Assembly (NCBI RefSeq): GCF_050624435.1
Contig: NC_134537.1
Location: forward strand, 17,666,584 to 17,730,583
Direction of reading: 5' to 3'
Origin: Tenrec ecaudatus
Taxonomy: Eukaryota; Chordata; Mammalia; Afrosoricida; Tenrecidae
DNA length: 64,000 nucleotides
In this document: piece by piece, positions 1 through 10,548 of the stretch
How positions within the stretch are numbered: the first letter of the stretch is position 1
How the letters are laid out: every line of letters begins with the position of its first letter
Translations under genes and position numbers: made by a program
The notes under the pieces: generated by a model
Seen by the model: only the letters and a program-made list of their open reading frames with translations
What the model was told of the DNA's origin: nothing
Database searches by the model: none

Positions 1-42
1 GCTGGTAACCGCCAAATCAACAGTTCAAAACCGCCAGCTGGA
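1..42 (+). mobile_element. AfroSINE, 5' (tRNA-related) fragment
   Basis: The sequence reads like the tRNA-derived part of an AfroSINE: a 'gctg.taacc' block, then 'caacagttcaaaaccgccagctg', the degenerate B-box region. It runs off the left edge of the window. It may be the head of the SINE whose tail lies at 205-249 and 1119-1219, separated by a 160-bp foreign stretch. Confidence 0.7.
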
Positions 43-204
43 TGAAGTCAAATATGGGTCCCAGGGCATTTCTTCATTAACTATGAGTCAGTGTCAACAA
101 CCAGTCAGTGTCAACAACAATATGATCTGGGTAAAGGAAACAAAAGAAAGTTTTGCACAACATTAAGACCATTTGAAATATCTTCATCTTCTAAAATAGG
201 AAAA
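43..204. other. Unassigned stretch between SINE parts
   Basis: No family recognised. It contains a perfect 17-bp tandem duplication (86-102 and 103-119, 'agtcagtgtcaacaacc' type). It could be an insertion into the flanking AfroSINE or unique DNA between two SINEs. Confidence 0.3.
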
Positions 205-1219
205 GTTACAAGACTGAGGCTTTCTATTCCCACAGTTACAATCAGAACCTTCCCGATATGATCACTGAAGACAAAGTGGGTGCATAAACAAATGTGGTGA
301 AGAAAGCTGACGGTGCCCGGCTATCGAGGGCTATAGCATCTGGGGTCTTAAATGCTTGAAGATAAACAAGCTGCTATCTAGCTGAGAAGCAACAAAGCCC
401 ACATGGAAGGACATGAGCCTGTGTGACCACGAGGTGTCAAAGTGATTCCTATCAGGCATCAAAGAACAAAAAATCATATCATTGTGAATGAGGGTGAGTG
501 CAGATTGGAGACCCAAAGCCCATCTATAGGCAACTGGACATCCCCTTACTGAATAGTCACGGGGAGGAGACAAACCAGTCAGGGTGCAGTATAGCAATGA
601 TAAAACATACAACTTTCCTCTAGTTCTTGAATGCTTCCTCTATCATGATCCCAATTCTACCTTAAAAATCTGGCTAGATCAGAAGATGTACACTGGTACA
701 GATAAGAATTGGAAACAAAGGGAATCCAGGGTGGATGATCCCTTCAGGACCAGTGGTGAGAGTGGCAATACCAGGAGGGTGGAGGGAGGGGAGGGTGCAA
801 AGAGGGAACCGATTACAAGGATCTACATATAACCCCCTCCCTGTGGGATGGACAACAGAAAAGTGGGTGAAGGGAGATGTCAGACAGTGTAAGACATGAC
901 AAAATAAATAATAATTTATAAATTATCAAGGGTTCATGAGGGAGGGAGGAGCGGGGAGGGAAGGGGGAAAATGAGTAGCTAATACCAAGTGCTCAAGTAG
1001 AAAGCAAATGTTTTGAGAATGATGATGGCAACAAATATACAAATGTGCTTGACACAATGGATGGATGTATGGATTGTGATAATAGTTGTAAGAGCCCCCA
1101 ATAAAATGATTTTTTTTAAGTTACAATCTCAGAAACTTATAGGGACAGTTCTATCCTGTCTTATAGGGATACTAGGAGTCAGAATTGACTAGAAAGCAGT
1201 GAGTTTGGTTTTTTGGATA
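205..1219 (+). mobile_element. AfroSINE body/tail split by an L1 insertion
   Basis: Bases 205-249 ('gactgaggctttctattccca') and 1119-1219 ('cagaaactta...gtcagaattgactagaaagcag') are the middle and 3' tail of one AfroSINE. The break holds an L1 3' end. The target-site duplication is 'agttacaatc(tc)agaa', at about 235-249 and 1119-1135. The tail ends in the family's 'cagtgagtttggttttttgg' without a long poly-A. Confidence 0.8.
250..1118 (+). mobile_element. L1 3' UTR, 5'-truncated copy
   Basis: A 5'-truncated copy of the window's abundant young L1. It contains the shared modules 'tgtggtgaagaaagctga', 'cagtcagggtgcagtatagcaatgat' and 'tttataaattatcaaggg', and ends 'ccccaataaaatgattttttt'. It is non-coding; the short ORFs inside it are not conserved among copies. 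Confidence 0.85.
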
Positions 1220-2775
1220 TGGTGAAAAGTCTGTGTGAGTTCTATGCCCATTTTAGGATTGTGTTGTCTTTTTCCTCTCAAGGTGAAGTTTCATCTCTAT
1301 TTTAGTTATTAGATTTATGTCAAATATGTTGTTTCCAAAGATAATCTCCCCGTGGTAGCTTGCCTTTTCACGTTGTTTGGTAAAATCTTTTGATGAAGAA
1401 AAACTTTACTTTTTTATATGGTCCCATTTATGTATTTGACTTTTTCTGTTCATTATTGCTTTTGTTATTACATTAGACAACTCACTGTTGCAAGCTAATG
1501 TTTGCCCCTGTTTGAGGGGAAATCCTGCTAAGAATTTTATGGTTTTATTTTGCAAATTTAGATCTTTAATACATTTTGAAATTGTCTCTGTGTATGGTTT
1601 GAGGTTAGAGCCTGTGCTATGTTTCTGCATGTGGAAATTATAATAAAGACACATCGTTCTCCATCAGATGATCTCAGCACCCTTGTCAAAAGCCAGTTGA
1701 CCATAAATAAGTAGGTTTATTTATAGACACTGAATTCTCTTCCACAGGTTTCTATACTGATTAGCATAACAATATCAGGCTGTTGGATTACTGCGGCTAA
1801 AACAAGAAATTGTGAATCCTACTTTATTCTCTTTCGATACTGTGTTAGCTACTGCTATTCCATATAAACCAGATTATTGATATTTCCACTTTTGTAAACA
1901 AGGCTTTGGAATTTTTTCCACAGTTGCATTGAATCTATAAATCACTCTGGAAAGTATTGAAATCTTACCAATAGTAAGTCTTCCAATCCATGAACATAAT
2001 ACATCTTTATGTAACTCTTCTCTAATTTCCTTGAGCAGGGTTTTATAGTTTTCATTGAGTAAGTACTTCACACCCCTTGTTAGACTTGCCCCTAGATATT
2101 TTATTCTCTAAGAAGCTACTGTAAATATAATTGTTTCCTTAATTCTTCTTTCAGAATTCTTATTCCTGGCATACAGAAACCCACCTAATTTTTGCTTATT
2201 AACCTTGTTTCCTGAAACTGGCCTAAAGTCCTCTTCAGCTCTATAAGTTTCTGTTGAGATTTGCTGTATATAGGATCCTGCTGTCTTTGAATAGAAAGAA
2301 TGTTACTTCTTCTTTCCCATTGTATTTATTTATATTTCTTGTCTTCTTTCTCTGCTGAGGAGTTCTAATATATTAATAAAAATATTTGATGAGAGCAGAA
2401 CCCGTGATTTGTTCCAAGTTTCAAGGGAGACACTCTCCGTGTTTGTCATTGACATAATGTTGGCTATTCATTTTCCCTAAATGCCCTGAATCATATTGAA
2501 AATATTCCCTTCCATTCCAATCATCTTGGGTTTTCATCAAGAAAGGGTGTCAGATTTTATCAAAGAATTTTCTTCAATCCAAAAGATGATCGTGTGGTTC
2601 TTTTCTTCTATTGACGCAGTACATTTTATTGATTGATGCTTTAAGGTGGTATTAGTTATGATATGTGACTTTTAATGCACTGTGGTTTGTTGGCATTTTG
2701 TGGGGGATTTTTGCATCCATTTTCATAAGAGATACTAGCCTATAGTTTTCTTGTTGTTGTAGTTATGTAATCATT
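1220..2775 (-). pseudogene. Old L1 ORF2 fragment (antisense)
   Basis: Read on the minus strand this is mammalian L1 ORF2 reverse-transcriptase coding sequence. On the plus strand it shows hallmark antisense strings such as 'acccttgtcaaaagccagttgaccataaat', 'gcattgaatctataaatcact', 'tcttccaatccatgaacat' and 'ttcattgagtaa'. It has many stops and indels, so it is a dead copy. It is interrupted at ~2776 by an LTR-like repeat and resumes at 3336. No L1 protein could be made. Confidence 0.85.
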
Positions 2776-3335
2776 TGTCAATTTGAGGATTCAGAGTGTA
2801 GGGGTGGAATCTAGCCAAGATATAGCCAATGAGGCCTCTGTGTGAGCACAGCCTTCTCCTGAAGATTCTGAGAAATCCTGATTTTCTTCCTTTGAGGCAG
2901 AAGAGACTCTCTATGCTCACTCCCTGGGAGACATTGCAGCTGACAAGACACATGGAACTACGCTAGTGCCCTGACCTGGAGAAGCCACATGGACCTACCC
3001 TGATATAACCAGACCTCTGAAACTGGAGACCCCTGCCAGCACTGAGATGCTTACAACACCACTGGATCTAAAGACTTTTCACCCACCAGCCTGTGATCTT
3101 CCTGCATTCAGTGTCATTGCATGTGTTTCGTGAGTCTGAAGAGAACTTTATAGATTGGTATCGGACATTATAGATTGGTATCAACATTGGGCTAGTATCA
3201 GACTAGGAGACTTGATCTAGACAGGGCTGGGATGTTTTCTCAATGTTCAATTGCTCTTATATATAAACCTCTTCCTTATACACATATGTACGTCTATGAA
3301 TTTGTTTCTCTTGTCTACCCAGACTAACATACTTG
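2776..3335. mobile_element. LTR-like interspersed repeat, nested in L1
   Basis: This ~560-bp block interrupts the antisense L1 ORF2, because L1 homology stops at ~2775 and resumes in register at ~3336. Its first ~70 bp match the block at 48395-48700 (shared 'agccaatgaggcct' and 'gccttctcctga'). The right part has 'tatataaacctcttcctta', resembling a TATA or poly-A zone, and an internal 15-bp echo 'tatagattggtatc' (3152-3185). It carries no ORF. The family is not identified; an ERVL/MLT2-type LTR is a guess. Confidence 0.5.
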
Positions 3336-3545
3336 TGGTATCTTTATCTGCTTTGGGTGTCAGGGTTATGGCTCAGAGAATAAATGAGGAGATGGTTTAT
3401 TTTTCAATGTGATTCAAGGCATTTATGAAGAATTTAAATAGTATGGTGTCAATTCTTTCCAAACATTTGGTCAAATTTACCAATGAATCCATCTGATACA
3501 GGATATTTTCTTATTGTGATTAGGAGATTATTACCCATGTAGAGA
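3336..3545 (-). pseudogene. Old L1 ORF2 fragment, continuation
   Basis: Continues the interrupted antisense L1. 'tttgggtgtcagggttatggctc', 'caattctttccaaacatttggt' and 'ccatctgatac' correspond to the reverse complement of the L1 RT region that directly follows the segment ending at ~2775. Confidence 0.8.
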
Positions 3546-3639
3546 GGTGGGGATATGCCAGTTACTCACCCATTATCTCCACTTTGCCATATTTCACTCC
3601 ATTATGAAGCAGCTGGGATTCTTCAAAGCATATTCCCCT

Positions 3640-3832
3640 GGATCGTGCAAGGAGCTAACATGCTTGACGGCAAACGGACAGGCTAAAGGTTTCAGACAAT
3701 TCCGACGCACCTTGGAAGCAAAGACTGATGATCTACTTCCAAAAGATCATCGCCTGACAACTCCATGGAACATAATTCTACTGTGGCAAGCATGGGATCG
3801 CCATGAGTTCAAACTGAGTAGTGACAACTGTT
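3640..3832 (+). mobile_element. AfroSINE (older type)
   Basis: The middle and tail match the paenungulate-style AfroSINE: 'cttggaagcaaagactgatgatctacttccaaaagatca', 'ctccatggaacataattctact' and 'gggatcgccatgagttcaaactga'. The head is degenerate. This copy is diverged and therefore old. Confidence 0.75.
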
Positions 3833-4513
3833 TCCATTAGATTGTGCACTAAGAGAAGGTGCTCGCTTCCTGCCCCAGTGGAGGGCTTGCCTTTCTTCAT
3901 CAGGAGTCAGGTATGGCTCCCTCCCCGAGCTTCCTACAGCACTCTCAGCAAGAGCCACTCTTCCATCCCATCCCCCGGGCCACACCCATCCTCAGTCACC
4001 CAGGCACCTTGGGGCCTGTGGTCCTCTTCAAAAATAGTAAGACCAGCTGGAGGCACCTCTGAGAGCTGACTACCAAGTCTAAGGTGCTGAGACCCTCCTT
4101 GAAGACTCCATCACCAATACCCCCAGAAAGTCTGGGCACCCGTCCATGAGCCCACCCTCCAAGGCCCAGGTTATCCTAAAACCACTAGTTTTCTTCTGTT
4201 TCAGCTTCTGATGTTACAAAACCTAGAGCAGTTCATCATTCTATTTTTCCCCTGCAAACTTCTAATGTCTCTATCTTTATCTTTAATCTCTGACTTTAAA
4301 TACCTAGCATGACTCTCTTTCCATGGCTATCCCTTGACAACAAACAGTTCCTGCCTCTGTACACTAAAAATAACTATAAGGGGCAGGAGGTGCAAGGCAC
4401 TTATAGAGGCTTGTCTTCCTACAGTGCACGTGTCATTTAATAACTTGTTGACCATGTAGAAGAATGCACATTGACTAGGCTTGTTATCAAACTTCGACCT
4501 CAAACACGCGTCC
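3833..4513. other. Unique sequence, nothing recognised
   Basis: No repeat family or convincing exon seen. Short ORFs (up to ~80 codons) overlap each other in different frames and look like chance. Confidence 0.5.
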
Positions 4514-4521
4514 ATGTAGGG

Positions 4522-4714
4522 CAACAGTTCTCAACCTATAGGTCGCGATCCCTTTGGGTGTTGAACGATCCTTTCACAGGGGTCGTCCGATTCATAACAG
4601 TAGCAAAATTTCAGTTATGAAGTAGCAAAACAAATAATTTTATGGATGGGGGGTCACCACAACATGAGGAACTGTAGTAAAGGGTTGTACCATTAGGAAG
4701 GTTGAGAACCACTG
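4522..4714 (+). mobile_element. SPIN-type hAT MITE, copy 1
   Basis: A 193-bp non-autonomous hAT element. The 5' end has 'ttctcaacctataggtcgcga' and the 3' end has 'aaggttgagaaccactg', inverted terminal repeats of each other. The body has the SPIN hallmark 'ttcacaggggtcg', 'cataacagtagcaaaatt' and 'ggggtcaccacaacatgagga'. Flanking 8-mers ATGTAGGG (4514-4521) and CTCTAGGT (4715-4722) share 5 of 8 bases and fit the hAT 8-bp target preference nTCTAGAn. It has no transposase. Confidence 0.9.
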
Positions 4715-4722
4715 CTCTAGGT

Positions 4723-5074
4723 GATTCTGACTCCGTGACTCTATGGGACAGGGTAGAACTGCTCCTGTGAGTTGCTGAGACTGGAGCTCTTTATGGAGGA
4801 GAGAGCTCTGTCTTTCTCCTGTGGAACCGGAGAGTGGTTTGGAACTGCGGACTGTGAGAATCACAGTCCAATGTCTAATCTCTACACCACCAAACTCACT
4901 ACCATCAAGTCAACACTGCCTCAGAATGACCCTATAGGACGGGGAAGAACTGCCCTTGTGCATTCCCGAGACTATATTGTTGACCAGAGCAGAAACCCCA
5001 GTCTTCTTCCCACGGACCAGCTGGTGGGTTATGCAGCCCAGTGCATAATCACTACACCACTAGGGTGCCTAATG
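4723..5074 (-). mobile_element. Head-to-tail AfroSINE dimer
   Basis: Two AfroSINEs in the same (minus) orientation abut at ~4892/4893. On the minus strand the tail of one ('gatggtagtgagtt') runs straight into the head of the next ('tggtggtgtagagatta'), with no poly-A between them. The outer head ends in 'accactagggtgcc', the reverse of the SINE start. Confidence 0.8.
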
Positions 5075-5095
5075 ACAACACCACTAGTTAGATAA

Positions 5096-5335
5096 ACAGC
5101 TGGATGGATGGATAGATACCTAGATAGATATACATACATATGTATGACATATATATATGTATGTGTGTTTATATAGATATACATATATATTAATTCTATA
5201 TCATTATTATATAATTTATTTCCTATTTATATTATCTTGATTATTCATTTTTATATAATCGTGTTGATTAACAGTGATATGATATATTCTTATATAATCA
5301 ATTATATTGATAATGATGTGTATATAGATTAGCCA
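5096..5335. repeat. AT-rich low-complexity (GATA/TATA type)
   Basis: Degenerate GATA/TATA/ATAC motifs follow directly on the SINE dimer, as a decayed microsatellite would. It is non-coding. Confidence 0.7.
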
Positions 5336-5394
5336 TGTCACTGAACTAGTTCCTCCCCAAAAGCACGAGTGTGCAGCTCACGGGATATCATGTG

Positions 5395-5545
5395 AAGTGA
5401 GCACCAGAGCTGTGACTTCTGATCTCCCGCTCCCGGATTGATCTGGGAGAAATTCTTCAGCTCTTTGAACTTCAGTTTACTCCTTTGTAAAATAAGGGGC
5501 CTAACCTACATGATTTTGAAGCATCCATGTCGTTTTAATTTTGTG
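5395..5545 (+). mobile_element. MIR fragment
   Basis: Degenerate match to the MIR core and 3' half: 'gagctgtgactt' followed by 'gctctttgaacttcagtttactcctttgtaaaataagggg'. Very diverged, as expected for a MIR. Confidence 0.6.
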
Positions 5546-6462
5546 TGAGTTACAAAATCTTTTTCCATTTCCTTAGCTGAAAAAAAATCATAAAAATAAT
5601 GGCAACTTATCAACTCATCTTCAATAGAGAAGTTTGTTTTTAAGGCATAATTTGATACTAAGAATGTGAAGACAAACTCTCTCAACCAAATTCTGGAGAC
5701 TCTCGCTGGATTGTAAGTACTGCGTCAAATACAAAAGATGCAGACTTGTCTAAATATGTTTGTGCCTTCAAAGAATTCACAATCCAGAAAAGGGAAAGAA
5801 CTATAACCCAAAAAGTGGTAACACAATAGGGGATAGGCAACAAGAAAGGAGAGCGAGAAACTAGAAGTTCAGGGCAGACTAGGAGAATCAGCGAGGCTTC
5901 CCAGAGCAACGTTACAAAGGAGGAAAAAGAGTTTGCTGGAGAAGATCGGTGTCCTCTTCCAGCCAACGGCTGAATAGCATTGCAGAAGAAGAGGATTGTA
6001 GGCTCATGGTACTTTCAGCAATTCTGGAGCCTAAAGTGTATTAGAGGCCGGAGGACTGGAAAGGATCGGGGCTAAGGACGGCTATTCCATTGGAAGAGGT
6101 TTGGCCCTTCTCCTGTAGCCCCAGGTGACGGCTGCAGAGTTTTAACAAGAATGCCACCATGTTGTTTTAGAAAGGCCATTTCAGAAACGGTTATTCCAGC
6201 AGCTACATGTAGAACTAATTAGAGGCTGGCAGCTAGGCTAAGAGTGTATCTCAGTCAGTCATCTGGGCCAGGGATGATGAGGCTGGAACCAGGCGAGGAG
6301 CAGAGGAAGACTGCAGGCTTTAGAACTGCTTTGTTGTTAAATCCAACGGACACTCTTTTCTCCTTAACTGACTTGACCACTCAGCAGTGTTTAGTACTAA
6401 TGAGCTCACCATCCATTTTCAAAACCCTTTTTCCTTGGACATCTATAAAACTGATGTTCTCT

Positions 6463-6512
<50 letters not shown>

Positions 6513-7050
6513 ATCTTTTCTTGCCCGGCCCTAGGGTTTAGTATTTTCTGGGATCTGTCTTTGACCATCTTGCTTTCCCTCACTTCTGACTCCCCATCTA
6601 TTCCATTTACTTTCTGCACTTCAAATGCCAATTATTTCCAAGTCCACGTCACCTCCACTTCAAGTCCCTGTCCTGCAGCTCAGACTTTTATACCTGAGAC
6701 CCGCCAGACATCCTGGAGCTCTGTGCAAACAAGGTCAAAGTGTGACTTGCACAAATTAGTGATTTTGCATGCAAGTGAATCCAAAGATGTGTATGCACAC
6801 GTATGTGTGTGCATTTGTTTACAGGATCAAAATGCCTGAAAACATTCATAAATTACCTGAGAATTTAAGAGGGAAGCAGACTTTTATTTTTAACTTACTT
6901 GTAAATATTTGTCTGAAATTTTTAGAGTGAACATGATTTGCTCTTGTGAGTTGCCAAAAAAAAAAACCTAAGGAAATACAAAGCAAGATTTGAGGGCCAT
7001 TGAAAATCATTCTTCATTTGTTCTGCTTCCTCCTGGCTCTGCCTTTCCTC
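5546..7050. other. Unique sequence with a CT microsatellite
   Basis: No repeat family recognised outside the CT tract. ORFs crossing the tract encode Ser-Leu runs and are artefacts of the microsatellite. Confidence 0.45.
6457..6512. repeat. (CT)n microsatellite
   Basis: About 55 bp of almost pure CT dinucleotides with one or two interruptions. Confidence 0.95.
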
Positions 7051-7059
7051 TTTGCCTCT

Positions 7060-7555
7060 TTTAAAACCATAAAAGATCACGTCCTCTTTAAAAGCCTCAC
7101 AGGACCAAGTCCAGACTTCTCAGAAGGGCTCCTCAGTCCCTCCACACTGTGGTCACCAGCTTTCGTGCCTACTGCACATCCATCCCCTCTTGCAGGCACA
7201 CTGAGTGCTGCGCCCTACACACAGTGTGCCCTTCACAGAACAATGCCTTTGTTCTCGTGGCTTCTGCCTCAATGTTTTTCCTCACTTCCTTTCCCCGGAA
7301 AAATCTCCTTTAAAATCTATCTCAGGGACATCCCTCAACTCTTTCAAACAGTTCCTACGGCCCCTATTTTGACATAACTCCTTCTTAGCATCTTTTACGA
7401 TGAATTTTCATGTGTCTGTGTTCCCAGCTCCACGCAGCTGAGGGTTTCACAAGCATAACAGCCCAGCCCTTGCAGGTCCAGCTCTCCTCCACGAGTGGGG
7501 CTTTGCCTGCCTCATAGCAAATGCTCAATTAAAGTTTATTAAATAGATGAGAGAT
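7060..7555 (+). mobile_element. L2 LINE 3' end
   Basis: A diverged L2 3' region: 'ctttgttctcgtggcttctgcctcaatgtttttcctcacttcc', then 'tccacgagtgggg', then the typical L2 terminus 'catagcaaatgctcaattaaagtttattaaatagatgag'. It is an ancient non-coding fossil. Confidence 0.75.
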
Positions 7556-8344
7556 TGATGAGTAGCCATTCTTGGGGGATTGGGGGCAGGTTAATTTTGT
7601 TTCCCCTGCCTCCCTTCTCTTTCTGCCCATATCCCATTTCCAGGTATGCACTCCAGCACCTCGGCATGGCTCCTTCCAGCAAAGTGTCGGCCGTCCCTGT
7701 TGATGCCTCTGCTGAGGTATTTGAAGACATTATCCTTGGGAAACTTGCCAGCTATTTGCCCTCTGACGCTACTCACTAAATAGTTCATTCCCTTTCTCTC
7801 TCTTTTTTTCCACGATAGTACTTAAAGCAAAATGAGTCTCATTTCTTTTCAGCAAAAACACCTCGGATTCAACGCATCCGATGGTTATGGACACATCCAT
7901 CGATGAGAGAACAGTGATCTCAGAGGAATTGTCGCGATGGAATCGGAGTTACAAAGCAGGGGAAATTCTTTATATATTCTGTGTTTGAGAAAATGACATA
8001 GTACTCCTCCTTTTCAAGGACATGAAGGTACCAGAGTTTCATCCACTATCAAAAATACTGTAACTGACTCTGATGCTAGGACCTCCAGACAGGTTATGCT
8101 TGTAAGCATAGGAATGCTCCCAATCGCAGGGGAAATGAAAAGGCAATGAGGTGGTTTCTCACACTGATAGCACATCGGATTCCTCCCACAGAACAGATCT
8201 CAGTATGCACTGTGAATGAGAAAACAGTAGTAGCAGAGATGTTAGTGTAGACTTTGAGTTGCAAATATGTAAATTCACCTGTACATCCTTATCTCCCACC
8301 ATTTTAATGTAACTTCTCCAGGAACATAGGATTAACTGCTTTTT
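7556..8344. other. Unique sequence with a weak exon-like ORF
   Basis: Bases 7645-7779 form an open stretch just after a pyrimidine-rich tract ending in CAG ('tctttctgcccatatcccatttccag'), so it could be read as an acceptor plus a short terminal exon. No protein family is recognised and no other exon is seen nearby, so no gene is called. The rest is featureless. Confidence 0.3.
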
Positions 8345-8460
8345 TTAAAACATTTTTTTCCGCATATACTTCACATATAGAATTCAATAGTCCAACCCTT
8401 CTTTTTTGTATTAAAAAAAAGTTGATGCTCTTCAGAATTATCCACCACGAATTTGTAAGA
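8345..8460 (-). mobile_element. Old L1 3'-end fragment, probable
   Basis: 'atatacttcacatatagaattcaatag' resembles the antisense start of the old L1 3' ends at 23236 and 40660. Short and diverged. Confidence 0.35.
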
Positions 8461-8624
8461 ATTGAATGGGATAGTATCGGTCAAGCAGCCAGTAAAGAAT
8501 TTGAGTCCCAACAGCAAACTCAACGGGGCCTCCTCTATACTCCTTCATTCCTCCCCTTTTCTTCTTTTAGCTCCTGAAAATAAGAAGAAAAAAAACTAGC
8601 TATTTTCTAAGGGACTGGTTCACA

Positions 8625-8810
8625 AAGATGGTGGTTGTTGGTATCCATGGAGACCCTTGTGTGCCGACAAGAACTCTTCTGGAAGATGTTCAAGGTGGTA
8701 ACTGTGCAGAGGCAGATCACCCAGCCTGTCACCTAGGAGCACCTGCTCATCTTTCAGCTAGTAATCAAGTGCTTGTCCATCTGTGCCACACACAGACTCC
8801 TTAATGAAAG
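8625..8810 (-). mobile_element. Degenerate AfroSINE
   Basis: On the minus strand the right part is a SINE head: plus-strand 'tcagctagtaatcaagtgcttgtccatctgtgccacaca' is the reverse of the tRNA-related start. The tail side is strongly diverged. Confidence 0.5.
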
Positions 8811-9604
8811 CAACAGCAGGCGGTAGTTTAACCAGGAAGGACAAAATGTTTTGAGCAAGGACCTTGCTTGGTGGTCATTACCAAGGCTGTTAGAACATAG
8901 TTTCTGATTTGCTGTGGACATGACCACAAAAAATTTCCCAGTAGGCTTTTGTCTGGTTTTGCCACCTGACTAGCATACAATCAATTGGGGACATCAATTG
9001 CTGGGATCTAGACTAATAGAAATATTAAAGCTGCATGTGTTTTTACAGGCTCTATCATTATGTTCAACCAAATTTTGGTTTTGTGCGACTTAAAATAAAA
9101 AGAACCTTGCTTGGACCCATAAACGACTCTACCCTCTGGTCACCTCTATGACAGTTCCTCACATGCCCCCATTCTTCTCCCCCTCCAAAGCCCGTTCTCT
9201 CGTCCATCTTCTCAGCCTGGCTCATCTTACCAGTTCTTTGAGGGTCACCATCTCTGTAGTCACTCTGATGCTCTAGGGAGAATCAGCCACTTGCTTTGTG
9301 CTCCCACAAGACCTTGTACCCATCTGAATCCCTCACTATATCAGGAGTATCTGACTATACTCCAGAATCCATTCCTGAGCCTGGCTCCCTCCACCAGGAG
9401 AAAGTTTCTTCCAAAGTGGCAGTTTCCATAATGTGTAAGAGATTCGGTTCTGGGAGATAACCCAGCACTTATCTCCAAAGCTAAAGTATAAGTAAACAAA
9501 ACTAATTACAACAAAATTTTGATCCAAAAGTAGCATTTGGAGCAATAAAGGGGATATTATTGCATTGTTTCAGCCCACAGAGTTGCTAGATAGACACCAT
9601 ACCA
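8811..9604. other. Unique sequence, nothing recognised
   Basis: No convincing ORF, RNA gene or repeat seen. The right edge merges into the L1 5' UTR, whose exact start could not be placed by a TSD. Confidence 0.4.
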
Positions 9605-10548
9605 TGAGACAAGGTGGTGGGCCGGGATTAAACACCTGCAGCCCCATGGTCAGAGATAGGGGCTCAGTCATACTGTTACTTTTGTTTTCTTCTCTTCTCT
9701 CTATCCCCTCACAGACTCAGCTGGCTTACTTTTTTATTTTTCTTTCTTTTCTTTTCCTCTTCCCATTTCTCTCACACACCATAGCCCACCTCCTGACCGT
9801 TCCCCTTATCCTAGGGCAGTTATGCCTGCCCTCCACCCAGCCAGAGGAGCTCCATCCTCTGCAGCATAACCCAAGGTTGAGAAAAGCCTGCCCACCCTGT
9901 ACTATGGGATATTCTGCCCAACTTATTCCTGGGGAAATCCCACCCGTCCACCCTCTGCAGTGCTTAACAGGAGGCTAAGGAAATCCCACCCACTTTCTTC
10001 ATGGGAAATCCTTCCTGTATGGCTGGGGGAGCTCCTATCCAGCCTCTGTGGTTCCACGTGACTGAGGGAACTTCCTCTGGCCTGCCATAGTTCCTCACAT
10101 AACCTACGGCAGCTCAACCAACACTCAACAACATTCCACAATGTTGTGGGAACCTCTGCCAACACTCCGCAGCGATCTACCTGAACAGGTCAATTCTACC
10201 CACTATTTGTGGTACTCTACACCAAATCAGGCCTTCTGTGGCACTTCCATTGCAGGGGACACCCCCAAATGCCCTCTGCAGCTCCCCTAGCTTCCATGGG
10301 CCACACCATCATGGCTTCTTGTGAGATCACCCTGTACAGCACGATCCTTGTGGGTCCATAACAACTAAACAACATCCCCTGATAAGGCCATCGACCTTTC
10401 CCTCCAAAACAGAATACTGGTTGACTAGGGAAAGAGTGAAGCCACAGGAGGATAAAGTGGTAGGTCAATTCCATAGTGAAATTAGCTGCAGGCAGTTCAA
10501 AGAAGCATTCCTATGAGTTTCCTAGAGAGATCACAGTGATCTTCGACT
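9605..10548 (+). mobile_element. L1 5' UTR (long copy A)
   Basis: This region is homologous to 56830-57780, which starts from a typical L1 5' end. Both share 'ggctcag..., ttacttttgttt', 'ttatgcctgcc/tctccacccagc', 'ctacaccaaa' and 'tagctgcaggcagtt.gaagaagcattcctatgagt'. It leads directly into ORF1. It is likely truncated at its 5' end, because the YY1-bearing start seen at 56557 is missing. Much of it is built of ~40-bp units. Confidence 0.75.
9934..10302 (+). repeat. Degenerate ~40-bp tandem units in L1 5' UTR (copy A)
   Basis: Units begin at 10030, 10070, 10111, 10152 and 10192, with spacings of 40, 41, 41 and 40. Each reads roughly A-c/g-C-T-CCTGCC-ACCCTCC-ATGGTG-T-CAC with a GG(A/C) end. 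Flanking units (9934, 9980, 10232, 10259) are less regular. The same register appears in the other L1 5' UTR at 57084-57558. Confidence 0.75.

Noticed and set aside
6244-6839. ORFs of 96-150 codons encoding Ser-Leu repeats
   Set aside because: They are translations of the CT microsatellite; the frames on both strands are open only because of the repeat.
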